Source of the DNA: Prevotellaceae bacterium UBA4359
GTDB taxonomy: Bacteria; Bacteroidota; Bacteroidia; Bacteroidales; Bacteroidaceae
NCBI GenBank assembly: GCA_002393555.1
Contig: DGSP01000078.1
Coordinates: forward strand, 1 to 13,788
Reading direction: 5' to 3'
Length of the DNA stretch: 13,788 bases
The notes under the pieces are model-generated. The model was not told where the DNA came from. It did not search any database and saw only the letters and a list, made by a program, of their open reading frames with translations. The position numbers and the translations under genes are program-made. Below, one piece after another: positions 1 through 5,586 of this stretch (positions are counted from its first letter, which is position 1; each line of letters opens with the position of its first letter).

Positions 1-244
1 TGTGGACGAAGAAAAGGTTTTTATTTGTTTTCATCGGTTTTTATTTGTTTTTTCTTCGTCCGCCGAAGGCGTAATTCTTACATCGAACTCACGTTAATTT
101 ACCATGCGGCGAGAAGATGTATTTTCCTAATGCCGCAAGCGGCAACGAACGGAATCGAATGGCTACACTCAGCATTCGTTTTTATTCGTTGCACCTTTAG
201 GTGCATTGTATAAATTCGTCATATTCGAAATATTCGTTGTTGAA
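1..244. repeat. Mosaic of short hairpins and ATTCG-type repeats
   Basis: No gene is credible here. A perfect 12-bp inverted repeat (4-15 with 50-61) encloses two 16-bp direct copies of GGTTTTTATTTGTTTT (16-31 and 36-51). Three tiny-loop hairpins follow: CGCC-GAA-GGCG at 61-71, GCCGC-AA-GCGGC near 132-143, and TGCACCT-TT-AGGTGCA at 190-205. ATTCG begins at 174, 184, 214, 223 and 232, partly with 9-10 bp spacing. The 14-mer at 231-244 returns inverted at 13747-13760, and the 15-mer TAATTTACCATGCGG at 95-109 returns in direct orientation at 13774-13788. This resembles dispersed intergenic repeats. The hairpin at 190-205 may also serve the P-II gene ending at 275, but it lacks a strong T-run. Confidence 0.6.
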
Positions 245-274
245 GAAAGCATCCAAAAACTTCAATAAATGGAA

Positions 275-622
275 TTATTTCTTGTCTCTCAGAACTGTGT
301 CGCCGTTCTCGCCTGTGCGGATGCTCCACGTGTCGATCATGTCGCTCACGAAGATGCGTCCGTCGCCGATTTCGCCCGTGTGTGCCACCTTCAGGATGAC
401 CTTCACGGTCGGCTCCACGAACTGGTCGCGACACACGATGGTCAGCGCTACACGCTCTATCACGTCGGTCGAGTACTGCACACCACGGTAGATGCGCTCC
501 TCGCGGCTCTGACCGATGCCATGCACGTTGTGGTACTCAAACCAGTCGATGTCCGACTGCAACAAGGCTTCCTTCACGTCCTCGAATTTCGTCTTGCGGA
601 TGATTGCTTCGATTCTTTTCAT
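275..622 (-). CDS. glnB: P-II family nitrogen regulatory protein
   Basis: This encodes a 115-residue P-II signal protein, a small cytoplasmic trimer that reads ATP/ADP and 2-oxoglutarate and controls ammonium transport and glutamine synthesis. The protein starts MKRIEAIIRKTKFEDVKEAL, the usual P-II opening. The T-loop contains RIYRGVQY, with Tyr50 at the place of the conserved uridylylated tyrosine; later come TGEIGDGRIF (about 80-90) and the end motif IRTGE (about 105). Length matches the family (about 112). I start at the ATG at 620-622: a further in-frame ATG at 692-694 would add 24 residues outside the family and run through the leader hairpin. Whether this is GlnB or GlnK cannot be told, because any partner ammonium transporter would lie beyond the left edge. 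A promoter at 928-958 and an attenuator-like leader precede it. Confidence 0.93.
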   Translation of the reverse strand: MKRIEAIIRKTKFEDVKEALLQSDIDWFEYHNVHGIGQSREERIYRGVQYSTDVIERVALTIVCRDQFVEPTVKVILKVAHTGEIGDGRIFVSDMIDTWSIRTGENGDTVLRDKK

Positions 623-677
623 GTTGTGTTTGTGTTTTGTGTTGTTAATAATGTGAATAATGTGTTGGTTGAAAAGC

Positions 678-712
678 AGAAGGCTGACTCCCACATGGGG
701 AACCAGCCTTCT
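678..712 (-). terminator. Candidate attenuator hairpin upstream of P-II gene
   Basis: Nine perfectly paired bases (678-686 with 704-712, AGAAGGCTG/CAGCCTTCT), then a 2x2 internal loop and a second small stem TCCC/GGGA around a 5-nt loop. Read on the minus strand the hairpin is followed by GCTTTTC, a short U-run, so it would be a modest intrinsic terminator. It lies between the leader peptide stop (770) and the P-II start (622). Its 5' arm contains GGCTGGT (708-702), the exact complement of ACCAGCC (782-776) in the last codons of the leader peptide, so two mutually exclusive structures are possible. Confidence 0.6.
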
Positions 713-769
713 TTGTCTATTTTGTGTTTGTGTCGTTTGTGTTTCTTTTGTGCCTGTCTGTCTATGTGT

Positions 770-898
770 TCATCCGGCTGGTAGATACCCACAACAAGCA
801 ACTCGCTGAGCCTGATTCTGATTGCTCTGATTCAGGTTCTGCTGCTGATCCTGAAGATTATTCAGATTTGCCGTGAAATATCTGTCCGAAACTTTCAT
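770..898 (-). CDS. Asn/Gln-rich leader peptide (42 aa)
   Basis: A short reading frame, ATG at 896-898 and TGA at 770-772, lies inside the transcribed leader of the P-II gene. The peptide opens MKVSDRYFTANLNN and ends RVACCGYLPAG. Between residues 11 and 31, 15 of 21 residues are Asn (7) or Gln (8). All Gln codons are CAG and six of the seven Asn codons are AAT. The start lies about 25 nt from the predicted transcription start, and the stop lies about 58 nt before a terminator-like hairpin. No good Shine-Dalgarno is visible, which is common in Bacteroidetes. I infer a leader whose translation senses charged tRNA-Gln/tRNA-Asn and controls the downstream nitrogen regulator. The unusual RVACCGYLPAG tail may be constrained because its codons also form the antiterminator. 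A free small protein cannot be excluded. Confidence 0.7.
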   Translation of the reverse strand: MKVSDRYFTANLNNLQDQQQNLNQSNQNQAQRVACCGYLPAG

Positions 899-927
899 AA
901 TGTTCGCGTTTGTTTTTGATTTCGATG

Positions 928-958
928 CAAAGGTAAAGTCTTTTACTGAAAAGACAAA
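928..958 (-). promoter_or_regulatory. Bacteroidetes-type promoter for leader and P-II gene
   Basis: Read on the minus strand, TTTG (958-955) is separated by 19 bp from TACCTTTG (935-928), a close match to the Bacteroidetes -33/-7 consensus (TTTG, 19-20 bp, TAnnTTTG). Transcription would begin near 921, giving a leader of about 300 nt before the P-II start at 622. Confidence 0.75.
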
Positions 959-1033
959 GCAAAATGTCAATATTTTTACATTAAAGCCTTTCTTTTTGAT
1001 TTATGTCAATAAACAAGCCAAAAGACGTGACTT

Positions 1034-1068
1034 TTTGATAGCAGAACCATAAAAACTTCTTACATTTG
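1034..1068 (+). promoter_or_regulatory. Probable dapF promoter
   Basis: TACATTTG at 1061-1068 matches the Bacteroidetes -7 element exactly. TTTG at 1034-1037 is a possible -33 element, although the 23-bp gap is longer than usual. Transcription would begin about 25 nt before the dapF ATG at 1099. The -7 box also contains an in-frame TTG, which argues against that triplet being the start codon. Confidence 0.55.
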
Positions 1069-1098
1069 CACACGAAAACAAACAAACACAAAGACAAA

Positions 1099-2082
1099 AT
1101 GAAACAAACCATCCATTTCACCAAGATGCATGGGGCTGGCAACGACTACATCTACGTCAACACATTATTATATACTATACCAGACCCCTCGGCAGCCTCC
1201 ATCCAGTGGAGCAAGCCACACTTCGGCATCGGCAGCGACGGACTCATCCTCATCGGTGCACCCACCCGCCCCGATGCCGACTTCTCCATGCGCATCTTCA
1301 ACAACGACGGCTCCGAAGCCATGATGTGCGGCAACGGCACCCGATGCGTCGCCAAATACCTGCACGACAAGGGTGTAACCCGCAAGAACCCCATCCGCCT
1401 CCAGACGCTGGCAGGCATCAAAGTGCTCCAACTCCATCTCGATGCCGACGACAGGGTGGAAACCGTCACCGTCGATATGGGCGAACCAGAGACCTCCAAG
1501 ACCCTCCCCTCACCCTCCCTGCAGGGAGGGAGTAGTATCTCTGTCAATGAGGGAATAAAAAGAGAAACAATTGAACAAAGTCTCTCTGTCAATGAGGACA
1601 CAAATGAGGAAGCTTATGGAGAAACAAGCGAGCAAAGTAACCACTCCCTCCCTATAGGGAGGGCAGGGGGAGGGTCTTCTTACCGCACCTTCCGTGGCAC
1701 CTTCGTCTCGATGGGCAACCCTCACTTCGTCATCTTCCTCGACGATGAAGACGTGGAGACCTTCCCCCTCGACCACTATGGCCCTCTGCTCGAACACCAT
1801 CCCGCCTTCCCCCAACGCTGCAACATCGAGTTTGCCCAAGCCATCAATGAGAACACATTCCGCATGCGCGTGTGGGAACGAGGCTCAGGCATCACCCTCG
1901 CCTGCGGCACCGGAGCCTGTGCCACCGCCGTAGCCGCCCATCTGACAGGCAGGGCAGGGCGCGAAAGCGACATCCGCATGGATGGCGGCACCCTCCACAT
2001 CCATTGGAACGAGACCGACAACCACGTCCTCATGACTGGTCCTGCCTCCATCACGTTCGAGGGAGAAGTCACACTCCCGTGA
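1099..2082 (+). CDS. dapF: Diaminopimelate epimerase with in-frame palindromic insertion
   Basis: DapF interconverts LL- and meso-diaminopimelate in the cytoplasm, a step in lysine and peptidoglycan synthesis. Family signatures are intact: FTKMHGAGNDYIYV (7-20), GSDGL (45-49), the first catalytic cysteine in MMCGNGTRC (Cys77), MGNPH (205-209), and the second cysteine in ACGTGAC (Cys269). The protein is 327 residues, against about 265-280 normally. The excess is a low-complexity segment, residues 134-194, coded by a palindrome-bounded element at 1498-1680; it falls in the variable stretch before MGNPH, between the two homologous domains. Without it the length would be 266. I chose ATG 1099 because it gives the usual N-terminus and follows the promoter. 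The gene diverges from P-II and converges on the HU-like gene. It looks functional, since both halves are in one frame with all key residues. Confidence 0.95.
   Translation: MKQTIHFTKMHGAGNDYIYVNTLLYTIPDPSAASIQWSKPHFGIGSDGLILIGAPTRPDADFSMRIFNNDGSEAMMCGNGTRCVAKYLHDKGVTRKNPIRLQTLAGIKVLQLHLDADDRVETVTVDMGEPETSKTLPSPSLQGGSSISVNEGIKRETIEQSLSVNEDTNEEAYGETSEQSNHSLPIGRAGGGSSYRTFRGTFVSMGNPHFVIFLDDEDVETFPLDHYGPLLEHHPAFPQRCNIEFAQAINENTFRMRVWERGSGITLACGTGACATAVAAHLTGRAGRESDIRMDGGTLHIHWNETDNHVLMTGPASITFEGEVTLP
1498..1680 (+). repeat. Palindrome-bounded insertion element inside dapF
   Basis: Two 33-nt arms face each other: 1498-1530 and 1646-1678 are inverted copies identical at 28 of 33 positions. Each arm also contains its own perfect 18-bp palindrome, CCCTCCCTGCAGGGAGGG on the left and CCCTCCCTATAGGGAGGG on the right. 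Between the arms lie two partial repeat units: TCTCTGTCAATGAGG at 1538-1552 and 1583-1597, and the related GAGAAACAA..GA.CAAAG blocks at 1562-1580 and 1620-1638. The stretch 1498-1680 is 61 codons with no stop, so the host frame is preserved. It resembles palindromic elements tolerated within proteins elsewhere (for example Rickettsia palindromic elements) in behaviour, not in sequence. Confidence 0.8.
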
Positions 2083-2135
2083 CTCCCCCCCCGACTCGCA
2101 CCTTTCACGTTTTTACATTTAACGATATTTTTTTA

Positions 2136-2257
2136 CAACGGATTACACCGATTTCACGGATTTTTGTCGCAGGGGCGACGATGGCCAGATGCAGAACAAT
2201 CCGAATGGCAGGAGCCGCCAAGGCTCAAGAAATCCGTATAATCCGTGCAATCCGTTG
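2136..2257. repeat. Inverted repeat between convergent genes
   Basis: Arms 2136-2163 and 2230-2257 are inverted copies matching at 24 of 28 positions, built from CAACGGATT and ACGGATTT words. Outside the arms are T-rich and A-rich tracts (about 2125-2134 and 2258-2268). The interior holds a small hairpin GTCGC-AGGG-GCGAC. Position between the convergent ends of dapF (2082) and the HU-like gene (2298) fits a bidirectional terminator. Similar CGGATTACAC/CGGATTT repeats are, from memory, common in Bacteroidetes intergenic DNA. No gene is seen in 2083-2297. Confidence 0.6.
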
Positions 2258-2297
2258 TTAAAAAAAATCCGTAGTTAAGAGAATCCCCATTCGCCGT

Positions 2298-2705
2298 TTA
2301 AGGTTCAGGCTCCTTCTCCGACACAGGCACATTCTCCTCCATGTCCAGTTTCGAGAGCATCTCCTTGAAGTCCTTGCCGGGATAGAACTGAATCTTCTTC
2401 ACCTTCACCGTCTCCAGAGTCGTCTCCTCCAGCGAGCGAGCCGTCTTCGAGGTGAAGGTGGGCTTGAACGAGCCGAACGAACCCAGCGACACGCCGTGGC
2501 CAATCTCCATGTAGTGCACCAGCGCCTGAAGCAGCGCGTCCACCACCGCCTTCGTCTGCGCCTTGTTCACGCCCACAATCTGAATCATCCCGCACAACTG
2601 CTCATACGACACCTGCGGATAAGTCAGTTGACGCAGTTTGAACACTTCGGGCTTCTCCTCGCGGTACGTCAGGCGCATCTTCGCCTTGCGATACATAATA
2701 CCCAT
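2298..2705 (-). CDS. HU-like DNA-binding protein
   Basis: The product is 135 residues, longer than canonical HU (about 90). The core follows the HU/IHF pattern: a helical N-terminal part (about 30-68) leading to GVSLGSFGSFKPTF (71-84), equivalent to the conserved GFGTF strand before the DNA-binding arm, then KVKKIQFYPGKDFKEML (101-117) at the end of the fold. Extra N-terminal residues and an acidic C-terminal tail (EENVPVSEKEPEP) are typical of the longer Bacteroidetes HU-like proteins. Such proteins bend or coat DNA; the target is unknown. The ATG at 2703-2705 has an AGGAG-like site about 10 nt upstream. It sits 79 bp downstream of the 149-aa gene on the same strand and is probably co-transcribed with it. 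In Bacteroidales such genes are often found, as I recall, near BT4734-type primase genes, which fits block (c). Confidence 0.8.
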   Translation of the reverse strand: MGIMYRKAKMRLTYREEKPEVFKLRQLTYPQVSYEQLCGMIQIVGVNKAQTKAVVDALLQALVHYMEIGHGVSLGSFGSFKPTFTSKTARSLEETTLETVKVKKIQFYPGKDFKEMLSKLDMEENVPVSEKEPEP

Positions 2706-2784
2706 AACACTTTTCTCCTTTCTTTTTTACTTGTTAAACATTCGGTTTTGAATCACTTATATCTTTGGCCATTGATATGCTTTC

Positions 2785-3234
2785 TCACAGTTCATTGCTG
2801 ATTTCCACCCACATCTCCTCACCCTTCCCAAACGCCTCATACACCAGCCGCTCCAGCCGTCCGTACACCTCCATGCCGCCCTCGATGATTCTTTCCTCAG
2901 CAGGTGCCTCTTGGCTCACCACCACACCCATGCACACCATTCCCTCCCGCCACTGGCGGAACGCATCCCATCCCAGCAGCACACACCTGTGACCCGGACA
3001 CCTCGTCACCCTCAGCGTCATCGTGCCGAACTCCGAGCACCCCGGCTTCAGGCGCCACCTGCCCACCGGCAGGCAATACCTCGACGCACCCGGAAACGTC
3101 TCCCGATACTCCCTGAAGCGCGCCTCCCGAGCCTCGCACTTCAGACGCGGCTTTTCCTCATCCTCCAAGAACACCTCCATCACCGACTTCGTGACCTGCT
3201 CGTCACCATAATACCTTCTCAACTTGATTACCAT
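2785..3234 (-). CDS. Small protein, weakly DUF5675-like
   Basis: A 149-residue soluble protein without signal peptide or membrane segment. It opens MVIKLRRYYG. The middle, SRYCLPVGRWRL (51-62) followed by a Cys-rich stretch and GHRCVLLGW (81-89), resembles the layout of DUF5675 proteins (a PxGxY strand, then a GVLIHxGN-like strand), but the closing GCI.VG motif of that family is not clear, so the assignment is tentative. DUF5675 proteins occur in Bacteroidetes phage-like loci; their function is unknown. Four cysteines lie between residues 54 and 84 and might bind metal, which is speculation. The C-terminus is acidic. No Shine-Dalgarno precedes the ATG; the upstream DNA is low-complexity ATTTACAATTT repeats. 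It is followed after 79 bp by the HU-like gene. Confidence 0.6.
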   Translation of the reverse strand: MVIKLRRYYGDEQVTKSVMEVFLEDEEKPRLKCEAREARFREYRETFPGASRYCLPVGRWRLKPGCSEFGTMTLRVTRCPGHRCVLLGWDAFRQWREGMVCMGVVVSQEAPAEERIIEGGMEVYGRLERLVYEAFGKGEEMWVEISNEL

Positions 3235-3529
3235 AATTTCATTTACAATTTGACCATTTACAATTTACAATTTATTTTTCAATTTCACTGTTTTTCAATT
3301 TCGACTCCCACCACTCAACCCTAAACCTGTTACCTCTCACCTGTCACCTGTCACCTCTTCCGTTTCCGTCATTACCTCTCCCTCGTTCCCGTAATTACCT
3401 CAACGTCGCTGCCGTAATTACCTCTGCGTCGCTGCTCCCCTCGCCTCATTTTCAATCATGCTGCAAAGGTACGACACCCACATTGCGGTGTACGAATAAA
3501 AGCGCATTTTTTTTCGATGGGTGACGAAT
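3235..3529. repeat. Gene-free stretch with low-complexity and 23-bp tandem repeats
   Basis: No gene is supported. ATTTACAATTT occurs three times (3241-3251, 3256-3266, 3263-3273). CACCTGT-type 7-mers are tandem around 3338-3355. A 23-bp unit, CCGTAATTACCTC followed by about ten variable bases, is repeated three times at 3366-3388, 3389-3411 and 3412-3434; copies two and three end CGTCGCTG. CAAAGGTA at 3464-3471 reads TACCTTTG on the minus strand, a -7 element that could drive the two leftward genes, but I see no -33 element at the proper distance. Confidence 0.55.
3464..3471 (-). promoter_or_regulatory. Possible -7 element for leftward genes
   Basis: TACCTTTG on the minus strand is identical to the -7 element proposed for the P-II leader. 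It lies about 230 bp before the 149-aa gene. No TTTG or TTG is found 19-20 bp upstream, so only half of the promoter signature is present. Confidence 0.35.
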
Positions 3530-3675
3530 TTGTTGCACTGTTGCAGTGTTGCAGTTCTTGAAAGGCTTTTCCCACCCCCCTAAAAATACTTCTATATTTA
3601 TATATAAATATAGAGTTAATTTTTGGCTTTCGTATAACCTGTTTTTGGAACTGCAACACTGCAACACTGCAACAA
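3530..3675. repeat. 146-bp inverted-repeat element (TGCAACACTGCAAC type)
   Basis: Arms 3530-3557 and 3648-3675 are inverted copies with one mismatch in 28. Each arm is itself built from tandem GTTGCA(G/C)T words. The centre holds a perfect 22-bp AT-only-flanked palindrome at 3592-3613. The element lies just upstream of the restriction-modification operon. One arm, extended by a base, recurs at 10048-10075 within the primase gene with 27 of 28 matches, so this is a dispersed repeat and not a site peculiar to this operon. It could fold into a long hairpin and insulate the operon from leftward transcription. Confidence 0.7.
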
Positions 3676-3723
3676 CGGCAAGGCATAATTTGTCAACCGC
3701 CCCGAATAAAATGCAGGGATTTG

Positions 3724-3754
3724 TTGGGGGAGTGAAAAGAATGTCGTATCTTTG
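3724..3754 (+). promoter_or_regulatory. Promoter of the restriction-modification operon
   Basis: TATCTTTG at 3747-3754 is a perfect Bacteroidetes -7 element, with TTG at 3724-3726, 20 bp upstream, as -33. Transcription would start about 3760, leaving roughly ten bases before the ATG at 3771, an unusually short leader. This argues for 3771 over the in-frame ATG at 3741, which lies before the predicted transcription start. Confidence 0.65.
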
Positions 3755-3770
3755 CAAAAAATCAAGTGAG

Positions 3771-4745
3771 ATGCAAAAAAGCACATTACATAATTCTGCG
3801 AAGCCGTTCGTGAAGTGGGCTGGCGGCAAGGGACAACTGCTGCCGCAACTTGACAGGTATCTGCCTGTGAGGTTGGAAAACAGGGAGTTCACCTATGTGG
3901 AGCCGTTTGTAGGTGGAGGGGCAATGCTGTTTCACATGTTGCAGAAGTTCCCGAAAATTGGGAAGGTGGTCATCAATGACATCAATCCTTATTTGGTGAC
4001 GGCATATAGAACCATCAAGAATCAACCAGACGAGTTGATTGAACGACTTTCTTTTTTTGAAAGCCAGTATTTTGCGTTGGAGAACGAGGAGGCGAAGAAG
4101 GCTTTCTTTTTAGGCGCACGGGAGATTTTCAATGAAGAGGATATGGATGATGTGGACCGCACGAAATATCTGATTTTCTTGAATAGGACTTGTTTCAACG
4201 GACTTTATCGTGTTAATTCAAAGGGTAAGTTCAATGTGCCTTTTGGAAAGTTTTTGTACCCCACGATTTGCAATAGGGAGACTATCAAGGCTGACAGCGA
4301 GGCTTTGAATCGGGTGGATGTCACTATTCTGAATGGCGATTTTGAGCAGACGCTTGACCATATAGGCGGTGGCTACACATTCTTCTATTTTGATCCTCCT
4401 TATCGTCCTTTGAATGCCACATCGAGTTTCACTTCTTATTCAAAGGAGGATTTCAACGATGAGGAACAGATTAGGTTGCGTGATTTCTGTGCCCTGCTCA
4501 ATGAGCGTATGGATGTTGATTGGATGTTGAGCAATGCGGATTGTTCAGCCAAGAATTCAGAGGACAGGTTTTTTGAGAATGCTTACGCGGATTTCTATAT
4601 CAGCAGGGTTTATGCTTCACGTGCCATCAATGCAAATCCGAGAAAACGCGGAAAACTGACGGAACTGCTCATCAGCAATTATCCACCAGAGGGTTACGGG
4701 TTGAGAGTGGCTGAAGATGTGAATTTCTATAATCAAGCAATATAA
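3771..4745 (+). CDS. dpnM: Dam/DpnM-type GATC adenine methyltransferase
   Basis: A 324-residue D12-class (alpha) N6-adenine methyltransferase, expected to methylate the adenine of GATC in double-stranded DNA and protect the host from the nuclease coded next. Visible motifs: KPFVKWAGGKGQLLPQL (11-27), the Dam-family N-terminal signature; VEPFVGGGAM (43-52), the AdoMet-binding motif; and DPPY (208-211), the catalytic motif. Length fits DpnM/MboA-type enzymes. GATC specificity is inferred from the family and from the DpnII-like neighbour. It is the first gene of the operon, followed after 1 bp by the nuclease gene. The base composition from here on is visibly richer in A+T than dapF or pyrG, suggesting acquisition by transfer. 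The single GATC in the whole four-gene cassette lies in this gene's DPPY codons (4392-4395). Confidence 0.93.
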   Translation: MQKSTLHNSAKPFVKWAGGKGQLLPQLDRYLPVRLENREFTYVEPFVGGGAMLFHMLQKFPKIGKVVINDINPYLVTAYRTIKNQPDELIERLSFFESQYFALENEEAKKAFFLGAREIFNEEDMDDVDRTKYLIFLNRTCFNGLYRVNSKGKFNVPFGKFLYPTICNRETIKADSEALNRVDVTILNGDFEQTLDHIGGGYTFFYFDPPYRPLNATSSFTSYSKEDFNDEEQIRLRDFCALLNERMDVDWMLSNADCSAKNSEDRFFENAYADFYISRVYASRAINANPRKRGKLTELLISNYPPEGYGLRVAEDVNFYNQAI

Positions 4746-4746
4746 T

Positions 4747-5586
4747 ATGCATACAAAAGAACAATTCGACACGTTTATGTCGCAACTGAAGGAGACAAAT
4801 GCGACACTTGATTTCTATTGTGATTTCAAGAAGATAAACAGCAACGTGGATGCCATTTCTATGAAACTGAATCAATTGAACTATTTGATTGGCCAAGAAG
4901 ATTTGGATGGGGCGATTCGTAGGCTTTGGAACGAAAATGCAAAAGTGTTTAATGTGATGGATGTTCTGATTGCTGTGCGAACTGCTGACAACAAAAAGGC
5001 GATTCTGTCTGACGGTAGTATCAAGTTGATTAGCAATTTCTTTGATGATGTGGAAGGTGTGATTGAGTTTATACATGGTACAGGGCTTGATGAAGTGTTC
5101 AAGAACAAGCAGGTGAAGAATCTTGTGGATTATGTGTTTGGTGTGGAAACAGGATTGGACACTAACGCGAGGAAGAATAGAAGTGGGCATTTGATGGAAG
5201 GTCAAGTGGCATCCATTTTTGATAAGGCTGGCGTTGAATATCGGCAGGAGGTTTACTCCACGGAATATCCAGAATTGTCTGTTCTCGGAGAAGATAAAAA
5301 ACGCTTTGATTTTGTTGTCAAGACAAAGGGTTGTACCTATCTGATGGAGGTGAATTTTTATAGCGGAGGTGGTTCAAAACTGAATGAAGTGGCTCGTGCC
5401 TATTCTGAACTCTCTCCCAAGATTAACGATGTAGAAGGGTTTGAATTTGTGTGGATTACTGATGGCATCGGATGGAAATCCGCTCGCAACAAATTGGAAG
5501 AGGCTTTTTATGCTATTCCTAATGTGTATAATTTGACGACTGTCCAGGATTTCATTAACATCATAAAAAAAGAAGGATTCTTATGA
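4747..5586 (+). CDS. dpnB: DpnII-type restriction endonuclease (GATC)
   Basis: A 279-residue protein that closely follows remembered DpnII (288 aa) along its length: TDF/CDF-K near residue 27, a central NLVDYVFGVETGLDTNARKNR block (about 125-145), and the catalytic region KRFDFVVK...LMEVNFYSGGGSKLNE (186-216), then EFVWITDGIGW. Asp188 and Glu201 with Asn203 would be the metal-binding PD-(D/E)XK-type residues. The enzyme should cut unmethylated GATC. It follows dpnM after one base and overlaps the next gene by ATGA, so it is translationally coupled. The reading frame is intact and the active-site residues are present, so I expect it to be active. The gene itself contains no GATC. Confidence 0.93.
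   Translation: MHTKEQFDTFMSQLKETNATLDFYCDFKKINSNVDAISMKLNQLNYLIGQEDLDGAIRRLWNENAKVFNVMDVLIAVRTADNKKAILSDGSIKLISNFFDDVEGVIEFIHGTGLDEVFKNKQVKNLVDYVFGVETGLDTNARKNRSGHLMEGQVASIFDKAGVEYRQEVYSTEYPELSVLGEDKKRFDFVVKTKGCTYLMEVNFYSGGGSKLNEVARAYSELSPKINDVEGFEFVWITDGIGWKSARNKLEEAFYAIPNVYNLTTVQDFINIIKKEGFL

Noticed and set aside
269..784. 171-codon plus-strand frame over the P-II region
   Set aside because: It runs antisense through the P-II gene and its leader. The minus-strand product is a clear P-II protein.
1066..1098. TTG start for dapF at 1066
   Set aside because: The TTG is part of the -7 promoter element and would add 11 residues before the conserved DapF N-terminus.
3366..3434. CRISPR-like array
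   Set aside because: The repeats are directly tandem with no spacers, only three copies, and no cas gene is present.
3546..3770. Upstream extension of the dpnM frame to 3546 or 3741
   Set aside because: The extension would translate the dispersed repeat and the promoter. The family N-terminus and predicted transcription start favour 3771.
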